Positions 33,969-43,650 of a DNA stretch of 64,000 nt are shown one piece after another. The stretch comes from Peribacillus sp. ACCC06369 (lineage in GTDB: Bacteria; Bacillota; Bacilli; Bacillales; DSM-1321): contig NZ_JAUCEN010000002.1 of the NCBI RefSeq assembly GCF_030348945.1, forward strand, positions 1,302,001-1,366,000, written 5' to 3'. Position numbers and translations under genes: made by a program. The notes beneath the pieces were generated by a model that searched no databases, was not told the origin of the DNA, and saw only the letters and a program-made list of their open reading frames with translations. Each line of letters starts with the position of its first letter. Position 1 is the stretch's first letter.

Positions 33969-35090
33969 ATGAATCAAAAATACGAAAAGATCTTTCAACC
34001 ATATAAATTTCCATCAGGGGTAGAAGTGAAAAATCGTATCATGATGGCACCTATGACCACTTATTCTTCGGATGATCAAGGGTTTGTAACCGATGATGAA
34101 CTGGCCTATTACGCTGAACGCTCGGCAGGTGTAGGTGCGGTTGTCACGGCATGTGCTTATGTATCTGCTGGAGGAAAGGGATTCCCAGGTCAATTAAGTG
34201 CAGATGACGATTCATTTATCCCATCTTTGAGAAAATTAGCGGAAACGATACAGTCTAACGGGTCAAAAGCGATATTGCAAATATATCATGGAGGCCGCCA
34301 AAGTCCGCCGGAATTATTGCCAGATAACCAACCTGTTTCTGCAAGTGCCATTGCTTCCAGCGAGGAAGCACCGGTACCGCGGGAAATGAGTGAAGATGAA
34401 ATTCAAGGCGTAATCAAGGAATTTGGAGAAGCAACAAGAAGGGCCGTCGAAGCGGGATTTGATGGTGTGGAAATCCATGGTGCCAATACTTATTTGCTTC
34501 AACAATTCTTCTCGCCGCACTCGAACCGTCGGACGGATAACTGGGGAGGAACTCTGGGAAAACGATTGATTTTCCCGCTTACCATTGTGAATGAAGTAGA
34601 GAAATCGGTTGCTGAGCATGCGGAAAAGCCATTTATCATTGGTTACCGAATTTCTCCTGAAGAAGGCAGCGATCCTGGAATCACTTTAGATGATACGATC
34701 CAGTTTGTTGATAGATTAGCAAATCAAAACCTCGATTATCTACATATATCGGTAGGTCACTTCTGGAATGGATCATTCCGTGAGAGTGATAGGACAAAGT
34801 CGCGCATCGTTAAAATTTACGACAAAGTAGGGAATCGTATTCCGGTTGTCGGTGTAGGATCCCTGCATACACCCGATGAAGTTGCAGAAGCTATGGAAAC
34901 GGGTGTCCCATTTATCGCACTTGGCCGTGAACTTCTTATGGAACCGCATTGGATTGAAAAAATCAGGTCTGGAAAAGAAGGGGAAATACGGACGACCCTT
35001 TCGAAAAAAGATCAGGATGAACTTGTCATTCCAGATCCGCTTTGGGAAAAGTTGATTCATATAAAAGGTTGGCTCCCCGTTGTGGAGTGA
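33969..35090 (+). CDS. NADH:flavin oxidoreductase / Old Yellow Enzyme family protein
   Basis: 373 aa. TIM-barrel flavoprotein: KNRIMMAPMTTY, ILQIYHGGRQSPP, the catalytic EIHGANTYLLQQFFSPHSNRRTDNWGG (His/Asn region about 168-194), and GVGSLHTPDEVAEAM plus ALGRELLMEP for FMN phosphate. It reduces activated C=C bonds with NAD(P)H. GGGGGAGG precedes the ATG. Its 3' end and terminator recur in decayed form at 49101-49248, on the other side of the carbohydrate operon. Confidence 0.92.
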   Translation: MNQKYEKIFQPYKFPSGVEVKNRIMMAPMTTYSSDDQGFVTDDELAYYAERSAGVGAVVTACAYVSAGGKGFPGQLSADDDSFIPSLRKLAETIQSNGSKAILQIYHGGRQSPPELLPDNQPVSASAIASSEEAPVPREMSEDEIQGVIKEFGEATRRAVEAGFDGVEIHGANTYLLQQFFSPHSNRRTDNWGGTLGKRLIFPLTIVNEVEKSVAEHAEKPFIIGYRISPEEGSDPGITLDDTIQFVDRLANQNLDYLHISVGHFWNGSFRESDRTKSRIVKIYDKVGNRIPVVGVGSLHTPDEVAEAMETGVPFIALGRELLMEPHWIEKIRSGKEGEIRTTLSKKDQDELVIPDPLWEKLIHIKGWLPVVE

Positions 35091-35152
35091 TGAGTCAACA
35101 TCTTGAATAATATGTAACCCGTCCTCTTTTTATTGGAGGGCGGGATTTTGTT
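34998..35152 (+). repeat. Direct repeat, copy A (tail of the oxidoreductase gene and terminator)
   Basis: CAGGATGAACTTGTCATTCCA and the following ~130 nt, through ATCTTGAATA...TAACCCGTCCTC and the terminator, resemble 49101-49248. Copy A is the intact gene end. Confidence 0.7.
35113..35151 (+). terminator. Terminator after the flavin oxidoreductase gene
   Basis: CCCGTCCTC / GAGGGCGGG stem, then ATTTTGTTT. Confidence 0.75.
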
Positions 35153-35185
35153 TGATGTCCATAAAAGCTAAAAGAGGTCCATAAC

Positions 35186-35236
35186 TAAAAAAACCTGCAT
35201 TTGTTATTTAACAATAATAAATGCAGGTTTTTTTAT
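35186..35236. terminator. Bidirectional terminator
   Basis: AACCTGCATTTGTTATT pairs with AATAATAAATGCAGGTT (17 bp, one mismatch) and has seven T/A on each side. It lies about 135 nt beyond the stop of the divergent LacI gene. Confidence 0.85.
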
Positions 35237-35369
35237 GAAGTAATATAACTTAGGGTTACTCGTGAAAATGGCATGTTTAAGAAAAAAGCAGAATTCCCAC
35301 CCGTTTAAAAGGTTTCAAAACCCTTTTAGGAAGACATTATGAATTTGAATAATTATATTAAGAAATAAT

Positions 35370-36380
35370 TCAAACTTCAGCTACGGAATTTTGGATAATG
35401 TTTTCAGTCGGAATGATGGTATGCGGTATCTGATCTTGATTACCCTTTATCTTTGTAAAGAGAACCTGTATAGCTATATCCCCTAATTTTTTCACGGGGA
35501 TTTCTTTACAAGTCAAAGAGGGAGAGAGAAATGGATGTAAATTTGAATTACTGTAGCCTACGATGGATAGGTCTTTTGGTATGGAGATTCCATTTTCTGC
35601 TGCCATCTTATAAATACTCATCACCTTAAGATCATCAGTTGCAAAAACAGCTGTAGGCCGGTTATCTCCCAATAGTTGTTTTGCTGATTGATGTGCGGCA
35701 TCAATTGTATACCCACTGTTGATGATCCATTCATTCTTTAGTGGGAGCCCATTGTTCTTAATGCATGATTTATATCCTTCCAAGCGATCGATGGAAACAT
35801 GATAATCGAGTGGAGAATGTAAGCAGGCGATATCACGATGTCCTTTATCAATCAAATACTGCGTCAAATCATAACTGTCCTTGTAGTTATTCGTGTCAAC
35901 GGAAAAAACGTTTTTGTAATGACCTTCGACCTTTCCAATGACTACTATAGGGATATTAAATGGATCTATTTGTTGAAAGAAGTTCTCATTTGCTGGTGAA
36001 CTTAGCATTATGATCCCTTTTATTAATTTCTCTTTTATTTTCCTTATGCACTTTTGAAGTTCATCCTGACTGTTTTTCGCAGTCTGTAATATGACATCGA
36101 AGTTTTCGTCTTCAGCATTGGTTGATATTGTATGAATGATTTCTGAGAAAAATGGGTTATTTTCGGTAGTCTTGGCAGAACGCGATAGTACCATGATCGC
36201 ATCAAATCCGGAGGAAAGGGCCCGGGCTAATTTACTAGGTTGATAATTTAATTGTTCAATTGCTTTTAACACGCGCTCTCGCGATTCAACAGAGATGTTG
36301 CTTTGATTGTTTAGCACGCGTGATACGGTGGATTTTGAAACCATTGCAACACGGGCAATATCGTAGATAGTGTGTCCCAA
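35370..36380 (-). CDS. LacI/GalR family regulator (YcjW-like position)
   Basis: 336 aa, standard length. The N-terminal HTH (TIYDIARVAMVSKSTVSRVLNNQ) with hinge helix YQPSKLARALSSG is followed by a periplasmic-binding-like sensor domain. It is transcribed divergently from the ten-gene glucoside operon, whose upstream region carries LacI-type palindromes, so it very probably represses that operon and is released by a sugar. E. coli has a LacI regulator (YcjW) with the equivalent cluster. The ATG is preceded by AGGAGGAG. Confidence 0.93.
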   Translation of the reverse strand: MGHTIYDIARVAMVSKSTVSRVLNNQSNISVESRERVLKAIEQLNYQPSKLARALSSGFDAIMVLSRSAKTTENNPFFSEIIHTISTNAEDENFDVILQTAKNSQDELQKCIRKIKEKLIKGIIMLSSPANENFFQQIDPFNIPIVVIGKVEGHYKNVFSVDTNNYKDSYDLTQYLIDKGHRDIACLHSPLDYHVSIDRLEGYKSCIKNNGLPLKNEWIINSGYTIDAAHQSAKQLLGDNRPTAVFATDDLKVMSIYKMAAENGISIPKDLSIVGYSNSNLHPFLSPSLTCKEIPVKKLGDIAIQVLFTKIKGNQDQIPHTIIPTENIIQNSVAEV

Positions 36381-36517
36381 TAAAATTCTCCTCCTCCTAG
36401 TATGTTATCTGTATGATTATTTCCGAATATTAATAGGTTTTGTAAGTACCATTGAAAAAAATGAATCCTTACTGGTTGGTTTATTTTTTTATAGATTGAT
36501 TTTATTTATTAATAATA

Positions 36518-36531
36518 AGAGCGGTTTCATA
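36518..36531. promoter_or_regulatory. Third, weaker LacI-type half-site
   Basis: GAGCGGTTTCAT resembles the GAGCGGTTCCAC half of the operator at 36713. It lies between the regulator and the operon promoter. Confidence 0.35.
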
Positions 36532-36677
36532 GGGTAAATTATATTGATGAATCATGATAGTGGCAATAGAAATTTTAAAAGTAGTAGGCAATCTTGCAGA
36601 GAAAGCCATTTTTGGACCCCATATAAAATTAGGTAAACCCTCTAAAATAAAAGCGTGGTTCCCCATTTGGGTTCTTG

Positions 36678-36706
36678 TTGACAGAGAACGCTTACTGTAT
36701 TATATT
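36678..36706 (+). promoter_or_regulatory. SigA promoter of the glucoside operon
   Basis: Consensus TTGACA, 17-nt spacer, TATATT; start of transcription expected near 36713, inside the first operator. Confidence 0.7.
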
Positions 36707-36712
36707 TTGTTT

Positions 36713-36728
36713 GTGGGAGCGGTTCCAC
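36713..36728. promoter_or_regulatory. LacI-type operator 1
   Basis: GTGGGAGCGGTTCCAC, a 16-bp imperfect palindrome just after the -10 box, well placed for repression. Confidence 0.65.
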
Positions 36729-36755
36729 GGAAAATTATTTAACTATTAATTTATA

Positions 36756-36769
36756 TGGAAACGGTTCCA
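36756..36769. promoter_or_regulatory. LacI-type operator 2
   Basis: TGGAAACGGTTCCA, an imperfect palindrome sharing CGGTTCCA with operator 1, about 42 bp (four helical turns) from it centre to centre. Confidence 0.65.
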
Positions 36770-36783
36770 AGAAGGGGGCGTAT

Positions 36784-38466
36784 ATGGAATATATTAAACA
36801 GAGATTATCCGTAATTTATGGAGAATCGGATACACAAAAGATTTGGACTGACCTAAAAGGTAAACTTGTAAAAGCAAAAGAAACACCCTATAAAAAAAGA
36901 AAACAAAGATGGGATGAAAAAGATATTGTCTTGATTACGTATTCTGATCAATTTCAGGAGGAAGGCAAGCCTACACTGGCGACTTTTGAGAAGGTATTTG
37001 ATCGTTATTTAGCAGACAAATTTGAAATCGTTCATCTTCTGCCTTTTTATCCATATTCGTCGGATGATGGTTTTTCGGTAGTGGATTATAAGAAGGTCAA
37101 TCCAATTGCAGGAGATTGGGAAGATATTGAAAAACTATCGAAAAAAACGAGAATCATGTTTGATTATGTGTGCAACCATATCTCAGCAAAAAGTGATTGG
37201 TTTAAAGAGTACATAAACGGGAATCCTGAATATTCCGGCTTTTTCACGGAGATGGATCCCAATGTAGATTTAAGTTCAGTAACAAGACCAAGATCCACAC
37301 CTGTCCTCACCAGGTTTAAAATGGATGATGGATCGGAAAAGCATGTTTGGACGACGTTTAGTGAAGACCAAATTGATTTGAATTTCAAAAACCCGAAAGT
37401 TTTATTGAGAATGATTGATGTTCTATTATTTTATATTGAGCGAGGTGCGGAATATATTAGGCTAGATGCGGTAGGGTTCATGTGGAAAGAAGTCGGAGGG
37501 ACTTGTATCCACCTTGAAAAAACGCACCAAATCATAAAATTGTTCCGTGATATTGTTGAGGAAGTCGCTAAAGGAACTGTCATCATCACTGAAACGAATG
37601 TACCTCATAAAGATAATATTTCATATTTCGGCAATGGAAGCGATGAGGCACATATGGTTTATCAGTTCCCTTTACCGCCGCTTGTGCTTTACTCCATTAA
37701 TCGCGGAGATGGGAGCGCTCTCACAGAGTGGGCAAGAAATCTACAGCCAGCAGGGGATAATACAACATTCTTTAATTTCCTTGCTTCACACGACGGTATT
37801 GGATTGAATCCTATTCGCGGTATTATCTCAGAGGAAGAAATTCTTGATCTGGTAACGGACCTGAAAAGGGAAGGCGCAAAAGTTAACTACAAAAAAAATC
37901 CAGATGGCACGGAAAGTCCATATGAAATCAATGTGACGTACTTGGACGCGTTAAATAAACTGTCGGATGATGATGAGTTAAAGGTGAAAAGGTTTTTAGC
38001 GGCACACTCCATTTTATTATCACTTCAGGGAGTGCCAGCAGTTTATATCCAGAGTATATTAGGATCTAGTAATGATTATGAAGGTGTAGCTAAAACAGGA
38101 ATGAACCGTTCAATTAACCGCCAAAAGTATAGCTTGGATAAAATTGAAACAGAACTGGAAAAATCAGGTTCTTTACGAAGCAAGATATATAGAGAGTTAA
38201 CGAACATTATCAAAATTAGAAAAGCAGAAGCATTATTTCATCCAGATGTGCCTATGGAAATTTTGGATAAAGGTGAAAAATTATTTGCACTCAAAAGAGG
38301 AAATGATCCCCAAAATAGTCTATTCATTATTCACAATTTTGCAAATGAACCTGTAGATTGCCAGGCTTCAGGCAATTTTGTAAATGTAATAACGGGGGAT
38401 AAAATGGCTCTCGAAGGTACCATTACACTAAATCCCTATCAATTCCTTTGGTTGAAATCAATTTAA
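36784..38466 (+). CDS. GH13_18 sucrose phosphorylase-like enzyme (glucosylglycerate phosphorylase candidate, YcjM-like)
   Basis: 560 aa, the size of E. coli YcjM. Catalytic residues of GH13 are seen: nucleophile D228 in YIRLDAVGF, acid/base E270 in IITETNVPH, and D337 in LASHDGIG. Features HLLPFYPYSSDDGFSVVDY and YICNH-like FDYVCNHIS are typical of subfamily 18, which phosphorolyses sucrose, glucosylglycerol or glucosylglycerate to alpha-glucose 1-phosphate. The glycerate kinase in the same operon favours glucosylglycerate as substrate. No signal peptide, so it acts on imported sugar. GAAGGGGGCG precedes the ATG. Confidence 0.88.
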   Translation: MEYIKQRLSVIYGESDTQKIWTDLKGKLVKAKETPYKKRKQRWDEKDIVLITYSDQFQEEGKPTLATFEKVFDRYLADKFEIVHLLPFYPYSSDDGFSVVDYKKVNPIAGDWEDIEKLSKKTRIMFDYVCNHISAKSDWFKEYINGNPEYSGFFTEMDPNVDLSSVTRPRSTPVLTRFKMDDGSEKHVWTTFSEDQIDLNFKNPKVLLRMIDVLLFYIERGAEYIRLDAVGFMWKEVGGTCIHLEKTHQIIKLFRDIVEEVAKGTVIITETNVPHKDNISYFGNGSDEAHMVYQFPLPPLVLYSINRGDGSALTEWARNLQPAGDNTTFFNFLASHDGIGLNPIRGIISEEEILDLVTDLKREGAKVNYKKNPDGTESPYEINVTYLDALNKLSDDDELKVKRFLAAHSILLSLQGVPAVYIQSILGSSNDYEGVAKTGMNRSINRQKYSLDKIETELEKSGSLRSKIYRELTNIIKIRKAEALFHPDVPMEILDKGEKLFALKRGNDPQNSLFIIHNFANEPVDCQASGNFVNVITGDKMALEGTITLNPYQFLWLKSI

Positions 38467-38481
38467 CTAGGAGGCAGAAAG

Positions 38482-39783
38482 ATGAAATTCAAAATCCTAA
38501 TTTTGGTATTTATCTTAGTTTTAAGCATGGCTTTATCAGCATGTGGTGGGAACGAAAAGGCAGGAGAAGAGGCAAAAACAACAATTGAGTTCATGCATTC
38601 CTCTGTAGAGCAAGAGCGTCTAGCCGTCGTCAACAAGCTGGTAAAAAAGTTTGAGAAAGAAAATCCCACTATTAAAATCAAGCAAGTTCCAGTTCAAGAA
38701 GATTCATATAATACAAAAATTATCACTTTAGCTAGTGCTGGGAAACTTCCTGCGGTACTTGAAGTTGGGCAAGATTATGCCAAAGTCATGGATAAAGAAC
38801 AACTTATCGACAAAGAGGCAGTTAGTAATACCCTTGATAAAGCTGGTAAAAAAGACTTCTATGATGGTGCCTTAAAATTAGTAACACCAGAAGATGGGAA
38901 AGGGCACACTGGTATCCCTATCAGCGGCTGGGTTCAAGGCATTTGGTTTAATAAAGAAATGCTGGCATCCAAAGGATTCGAAGAGCCGAAAACCTGGGAT
39001 GATGTAATGTCGATCGCAAAGGCATTTACTGACAGCGGCAATAAAAAGTACGGTATTGGTTTGCCGACTGTTGAAGGCGGATTTTCAGAGCAGGCATTCT
39101 CACAATTTGCTCTATCAAACAATGCGAATGTTCTTGATGGCAAAGGGCAGTTGGATTTTAATAAAAAGGCGATGAAAGAAGCGCTAACTTATTATAAAGA
39201 ATTGGCCCAATATACGATGCCTGGTTCAAATGATACCACTGAGGTGAAAGATGCATTCATGAATGGCACAACACCAATGGCGGTATATTCAACTTATATC
39301 CTTCCTTCTGTATATGAAGAAGGCGATGCAGAAAATATAGGGTTTGCAATTCCGGAGCAAAAAACAAAAGCGGTGTTTGGAACGGTTTCTGCAATCACGA
39401 TCTCTTCTGGATTGGATGATCCTCAAAAAGAAGCAGCACAGGAATTCACAACGTTTTTGTCCAGGCCAGAAAATATGACCGAGTGGGTATTAATGTCACC
39501 AGGCGGTGCACAACCAGTTAGTAAAGCGGTTACAGAAAATGCTGCATATCAGGCAAATGAAGTAGTAAAGTCCTTCGGAGACTTATCAACCGAAATCGCC
39601 GCATCATTTAATGAAATCCAAGTGTTTGGTTTGGTCGGTGAAAAAAACTACGTGAAAATGGGAGTGATAACGAGTTCAGGCTCTATTTCCAAATTGGTAA
39701 ATGATATAACAGTCGGAGGAAAAAGCGTTGATATGGAAGTTAAAAACGCTGAACAGAAAATGAAAGATGTCTTAAAAAAATAA
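38482..39783 (+). CDS. Extracellular sugar-binding lipoprotein of ABC importer (YcjN-like)
   Basis: 433 aa. Signal peptide with lipobox LSAC (Cys21). Family 1 solute-binding fold: TIEFMHSSVEQERLAVVNKLVKKFEKENPTI near the N-terminus, and GWVQGIWFNKEMLASKGFEEPKTWDDV. It captures the oligosaccharide or glucoside at the cell surface for the two permeases that follow. The start is 15 nt after the phosphorylase stop, behind CTAGGAGG. Confidence 0.92.
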   Translation: MKFKILILVFILVLSMALSACGGNEKAGEEAKTTIEFMHSSVEQERLAVVNKLVKKFEKENPTIKIKQVPVQEDSYNTKIITLASAGKLPAVLEVGQDYAKVMDKEQLIDKEAVSNTLDKAGKKDFYDGALKLVTPEDGKGHTGIPISGWVQGIWFNKEMLASKGFEEPKTWDDVMSIAKAFTDSGNKKYGIGLPTVEGGFSEQAFSQFALSNNANVLDGKGQLDFNKKAMKEALTYYKELAQYTMPGSNDTTEVKDAFMNGTTPMAVYSTYILPSVYEEGDAENIGFAIPEQKTKAVFGTVSAITISSGLDDPQKEAAQEFTTFLSRPENMTEWVLMSPGGAQPVSKAVTENAAYQANEVVKSFGDLSTEIAASFNEIQVFGLVGEKNYVKMGVITSSGSISKLVNDITVGGKSVDMEVKNAEQKMKDVLKK

Positions 39784-39915
39784 GGCATAAGTGAAGGTGA
39801 TTAAGGCCCTCTATTTTTAGAAATAAGTCCAAGGTCTACGCCTAACAATAAAGTTAGAAAATCCCTTATTGGTTTGTACAATTTAAAAAATGTGATTATT
39901 TAGGGGGATCAAAAA

Positions 39916-40791
39916 ATGGAAAAAAGAGGGAAATCAGATTTGAAATTGGCAGTGGTGCTACTTTTCCCAAGTGTCTTTTTAGTGCTTTTGCTGGTTGCAT
40001 ACCCAATGATATCTAACATAAAGATCAGCTTTTTTGATCTTCCAATTAACCCAAGGCTAAGTGCAACCTTTGTCGGGTTACAAAATTATACAGAAATACT
40101 GACGGATATCGAATTTTTAAAATCATTGGGAACTACACTTTTATACATGATTTTAGCGGTGGCGGGGAGTACAGCCTTGGGATTGGTTGTGGCAATCTTT
40201 TTTAACCGTCCATTCAAATTCCGTAAGGCTGCCCGTTCATTAATTATTCTGTCCTATGTAACCCCTTCAATTTCTTTGGTTTTTGCTTGGAAATACATGT
40301 TCAATAATGGCTATGGTGTCGTAAATTATTTAGGAGTTGACGTGTTTCATTTATTTGAAAAGGCACCTCTCTGGTTTGATAATCCTGTTAGCAGCTTCAT
40401 TCTAGTCGTTCTTTTTGCAATATGGAGATACTTTCCTTATGCGTTCATCTCATTCCTGGCGATATTGCAGACAGTGGATAAAAGTTTATATGAGGCGGCA
40501 GAAATTGATGGGGCCTCCACCTGGGAAAAGTTCAAAAATGTTACCATCCCGGCAATTATGCCTGTGCTGATAACAATTATAACGCTACGTTCCATCTGGT
40601 TGTTCTATATGTTCACAGATGTATATCTGTTAACAAACAAAGTGAATATTATTGGGATTTACCTATATGAAACGGCATTTGCTTTTAATGATCTCGGTAA
40701 AGCCGCATCCATCTCTGTAATTCTTTTTATTATTCTTTCTATCGTTATAATAGCATCAAGAAAGCGGGTGAAATTAAATGGCAATGGCTAG
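39916..40791 (+). CDS. Sugar ABC transporter permease 1 (YcjO-like)
   Basis: 291 aa with six predicted helices and the EAA loop YEAAEIDGASTWEKFKNVTIPAIMPVL (about 193-219). A MalF-type permease without the large insert. It forms the pore together with the next gene product, whose ATG overlaps its last codons by 14 nt. The 132-nt gap from the binding-protein gene holds no terminator that I can see. Confidence 0.93.
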   Translation: MEKRGKSDLKLAVVLLFPSVFLVLLLVAYPMISNIKISFFDLPINPRLSATFVGLQNYTEILTDIEFLKSLGTTLLYMILAVAGSTALGLVVAIFFNRPFKFRKAARSLIILSYVTPSISLVFAWKYMFNNGYGVVNYLGVDVFHLFEKAPLWFDNPVSSFILVVLFAIWRYFPYAFISFLAILQTVDKSLYEAAEIDGASTWEKFKNVTIPAIMPVLITIITLRSIWLFYMFTDVYLLTNKVNIIGIYLYETAFAFNDLGKAASISVILFIILSIVIIASRKRVKLNGNG

Positions 40792-41632
40792 CAGTAAAAA
40801 GAATAAAGCAGCAAGAAAGATCGGGTTTTATCTTGGGCTGATCATCCTGTTGACTATTTCCCTATTCCCATTCTTCATCATGTTGATGACTTCCTTTAAA
40901 AGTTCGAAGGAAGCGGTTGCTACTAACCCATCCTTTTTTCCAGAGGATTGGACATTCCAGCATTATGTAGATATCTTTAATCCCGATATCTTCCCCTATT
41001 TATCTTATTTTAAGAATAGTTTAATAGTGGCCCTTACTGCAGCATTGCTGTCAGTTGCAATAGGCATTTTCGGGGCTTATGCCCTTTCGAAATTGAAGTT
41101 TATCGGAAAAACTACCATAAATGCTAGTTTTTATACGGTGTATATGTTGTCTGGGATTTTACTTGTCGTTCCTTTATTTAAGATCATCTCCGGACTTGGG
41201 TTATATGATACGAAAACAGCACTGATTATCACCATGATTGTTCAAACGCTTCCAACCTCGATATTCATGTTAAAAAGTTATTTTGACACTATCCCAGAGG
41301 ATCTGGAGGAAGCGGCGATGATTGATGGGTTGAACCGTGTGCAGATCATTTTCTATATTATCATTCCACTAGCCATATCAGGTATCATATCCGTTTTTGT
41401 ATATTCCTTTATGGTCGCTTGGAATGATTATCTATTTGCATCCATTTTCTTGTCGGATTCTGCAAACTTCACGCTTCCAATCGGCTTAAATGCATTGTTC
41501 AGTACACCTGACTATATATGGGGCAGAATGATGGCCGCTTCGCTTATAACGGCGCTGCCTGTAGTAGGGATGTACGCAATCTCCGAGCACTTCATAAAAG
41601 GAAACTTAACTGAAGGAGGAGTGAAAGGGTAA
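40778..41632 (+). CDS. Sugar ABC transporter permease 2 (YcjP-like)
   Basis: 284 aa, MalG-type. Helices follow a charged start (SSKKNKAARK), with the EAA loop LEEAAMIDGLNRVQIIFYIIIPLAI and a C-terminal HFIKGNLTEGGVKG. It pairs with the preceding permease. No ATP-binding gene is present in the operon (E. coli has ycjV), so a shared MsmX-type ATPase encoded elsewhere is expected. ATG 40784 is an alternative start. Confidence 0.93.
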   Translation: MAMASSKKNKAARKIGFYLGLIILLTISLFPFFIMLMTSFKSSKEAVATNPSFFPEDWTFQHYVDIFNPDIFPYLSYFKNSLIVALTAALLSVAIGIFGAYALSKLKFIGKTTINASFYTVYMLSGILLVVPLFKIISGLGLYDTKTALIITMIVQTLPTSIFMLKSYFDTIPEDLEEAAMIDGLNRVQIIFYIIIPLAISGIISVFVYSFMVAWNDYLFASIFLSDSANFTLPIGLNALFSTPDYIWGRMMAASLITALPVVGMYAISEHFIKGNLTEGGVKG

Positions 41633-41668
41633 ACGGAATACAAAATAAATGAGAGAAGGTAATTTATT

Positions 41669-42727
41669 ATGAAAAAACTAGTTGCGGTAAAACCAAGAGT
41701 AGCGGCATTGCTGGATTATGAAGAAAGTTCCATAAAGCCAAATGAGGTGAAAATAGAAGTGCAGTTTGCCTCCCCTAAACATGGCACGGAAGTTATAGAC
41801 TTCCGCGGGATGACTCCTTTTATGGATGAGAACTTCTCTGAAGAATGGCGCATGTTTATGCCACGGGAAGAAGGTACAACTAAAGGGATCGTATTTGGTG
41901 AATTCCAGCTTGGAAATATGGTTGTAGGTCAAATAATTGAAGTAGGAACCGAAGTAACGGGATACCAGGTGGGGGAGACTGTTTGTACATATGGACCAAT
42001 CAGGGAGACTGTTATTGTAAATGCAGTTGATAACCACCGTTTACGTAAAATGCCAGAGGGTTCAAAATGGCAAAATGCAGTTTGCTATGATCCTGCACAA
42101 TTTGCAATGAGCGGTGTACGCGATGCTAATGTTCGCGCAGGTGATTACGTAGTGGTGGTTGGGCTTGGAGCAATTGGACAGCTGGCAATCCAGTTGGCTA
42201 AAAAAGCAGGTGCGAGTATCGTTGTCGGCATTGACCCACTGAACCAGCGCCGAGATATTGCGCTTCGTAACGGGGCGGATGCTTGTTTTGATCCAACTGT
42301 TTGTGATGTAGGTTTTGAAGTGAAAAAGCTGACAAACAAAATAGGGGCAGATTCAATCATTGAAACAAGTGGCAATGCTGCAGCTCTTCAGGCGGCACTA
42401 AAGGGTATTGCATATGGCGGGACTATCTCATATGTAGCCTTTGGGAAGGCTTTCCCAGAAGGGTTGAATTTTGGCCGTGAAGCTCATTTCAATAATGCTA
42501 AGATTGTGTTCTCCCGCGCAGCAAGCGAACCTAATCCAGATTATCCACGTTGGAATAGAAAGCGGATAGAGGAGACCTGTTGGGAGTTGTTAATGAACGG
42601 GTATCTGAATTGTGAAGATATCATCGAACCAATCGTTACGTTTGAAAAGAGTGCAGAAGCGTACATGGAATATGTAGATCAGCATCCTGAACTAAGTATT
42701 AAAATGGGAATCGAATATAAAAAATAA
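41669..42727 (+). CDS. MDR-family zinc-type dehydrogenase (YcjQ-like)
   Basis: 352 aa. Medium-chain dehydrogenase layout: an N-terminal GroES-like part (PKHGTEVIDFRGMTPF, GNMVVGQIIEVGTEVTGYQVGETV) and a Rossmann domain with VVGLGAIGQLAIQLAKKAGAS (about 167-187). In the equivalent E. coli cluster YcjQ is reported to interconvert 3-keto-gulosides and gulosides. The position, directly before an epimerase and a Gfo/Idh/MocA dehydrogenase, matches E. coli order and supports the same role. Confidence 0.87.
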   Translation: MKKLVAVKPRVAALLDYEESSIKPNEVKIEVQFASPKHGTEVIDFRGMTPFMDENFSEEWRMFMPREEGTTKGIVFGEFQLGNMVVGQIIEVGTEVTGYQVGETVCTYGPIRETVIVNAVDNHRLRKMPEGSKWQNAVCYDPAQFAMSGVRDANVRAGDYVVVVGLGAIGQLAIQLAKKAGASIVVGIDPLNQRRDIALRNGADACFDPTVCDVGFEVKKLTNKIGADSIIETSGNAAALQAALKGIAYGGTISYVAFGKAFPEGLNFGREAHFNNAKIVFSRAASEPNPDYPRWNRKRIEETCWELLMNGYLNCEDIIEPIVTFEKSAEAYMEYVDQHPELSIKMGIEYKK

Positions 42728-42834
42728 TAATGAGTTTGTCCAGGTTGTAGCGGTTTCCTTACAATTTGAAAAAATGAAAATAGCGGATTTTAGTGAATTT
42801 TCCATTTTAATACATGTGTATGGGGGAGTTATTA

Positions 42835-43650
42835 ATGAAAATTGGTACACAGGACCAGGAGTTTTTCCCTAAGAATATCAGAGAAAAATTCCTTTTTTTA
42901 AAAGAGGCTGGCTTTGAAGGATTTGAAATTGATGGCAGAATGCTAGTTGAGCATCTAGACGAAATAAAAAATGCCATAGCGGAAACTGGAATTCCGGTTA
43001 CGACTGCCTGCGGAGGCTATACAGGCTGGATTGGTGACTTTGTCGAGGAACGCAGACTAAATGGATTAGTTGAAATCAAAAAAATCCTGGAAGCGTTACA
43101 AGAAGTAGGTGGGAAAGGGATCGTGGTTCCAGCTGCGTGGGGCATGTTCACTTACCGTCTGCCCCCAATGGTTTCTCCCAGAAGCCAGGAGGGTGATAAA
43201 GAGTCCATAAGCAATTCCCTGCTTTACCTGGACACAATCGCAAAAGAGACTGGGACGACAATTTTCTTAGAACCATTGAATCGCTATCAGGATCATATGA
43301 TCAACACATTAGCCGACGCAAGAAGTTATATAGAAGGAAATAATTTAAACAATGTAAAAATCATTGCAGACTTCTATCATATGAATATTGAAGAAGATGA
43401 TATTTCAGGGGCATTACATGCAAATCGGGACTTGATTGGGCACATTCACTTGGCAGATAATCATCGTTTTCAGCCGGGTAGCGGCTCACTGGATTTCAAG
43501 ACCCCTTTTAATCAACTAAAAGAAGATGGATATGATGGTTTTTTAACACTTGAATGCCGTGTAAGAGGAAATGATCCAAAAGCGGAATATATAAAAGCAT
43601 TGCGTCACCTCCAACAATCATTAGGCTTTAGAGGGGCTGAACAAGGATGA
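42835..43650 (+). CDS. Sugar isomerase/epimerase, TIM barrel (YcjR-like)
   Basis: 271 aa from ATG 42835 behind GGGGGAG; an upstream in-frame ATG (42814) lacks a site. AP-endonuclease-2-type barrel with metal ligands in IFLEPLNRYQDHM (Glu), IIADFYHMNIEE (Asp/His), HIHLADNHRFQPG and LTLECR. In E. coli YcjR acts as a C4-epimerase of 3-keto-glucosides/gulosides. It overlaps the next gene by 4 nt (ATGA). Confidence 0.88.
   Translation: MKIGTQDQEFFPKNIREKFLFLKEAGFEGFEIDGRMLVEHLDEIKNAIAETGIPVTTACGGYTGWIGDFVEERRLNGLVEIKKILEALQEVGGKGIVVPAAWGMFTYRLPPMVSPRSQEGDKESISNSLLYLDTIAKETGTTIFLEPLNRYQDHMINTLADARSYIEGNNLNNVKIIADFYHMNIEEDDISGALHANRDLIGHIHLADNHRFQPGSGSLDFKTPFNQLKEDGYDGFLTLECRVRGNDPKAEYIKALRHLQQSLGFRGAEQG

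Noticed and set aside
36554..36742. 62-codon open frame between the LacI gene and the glucoside operon
   Set aside because: It has no ribosome binding site and runs across the operon promoter and first operator.
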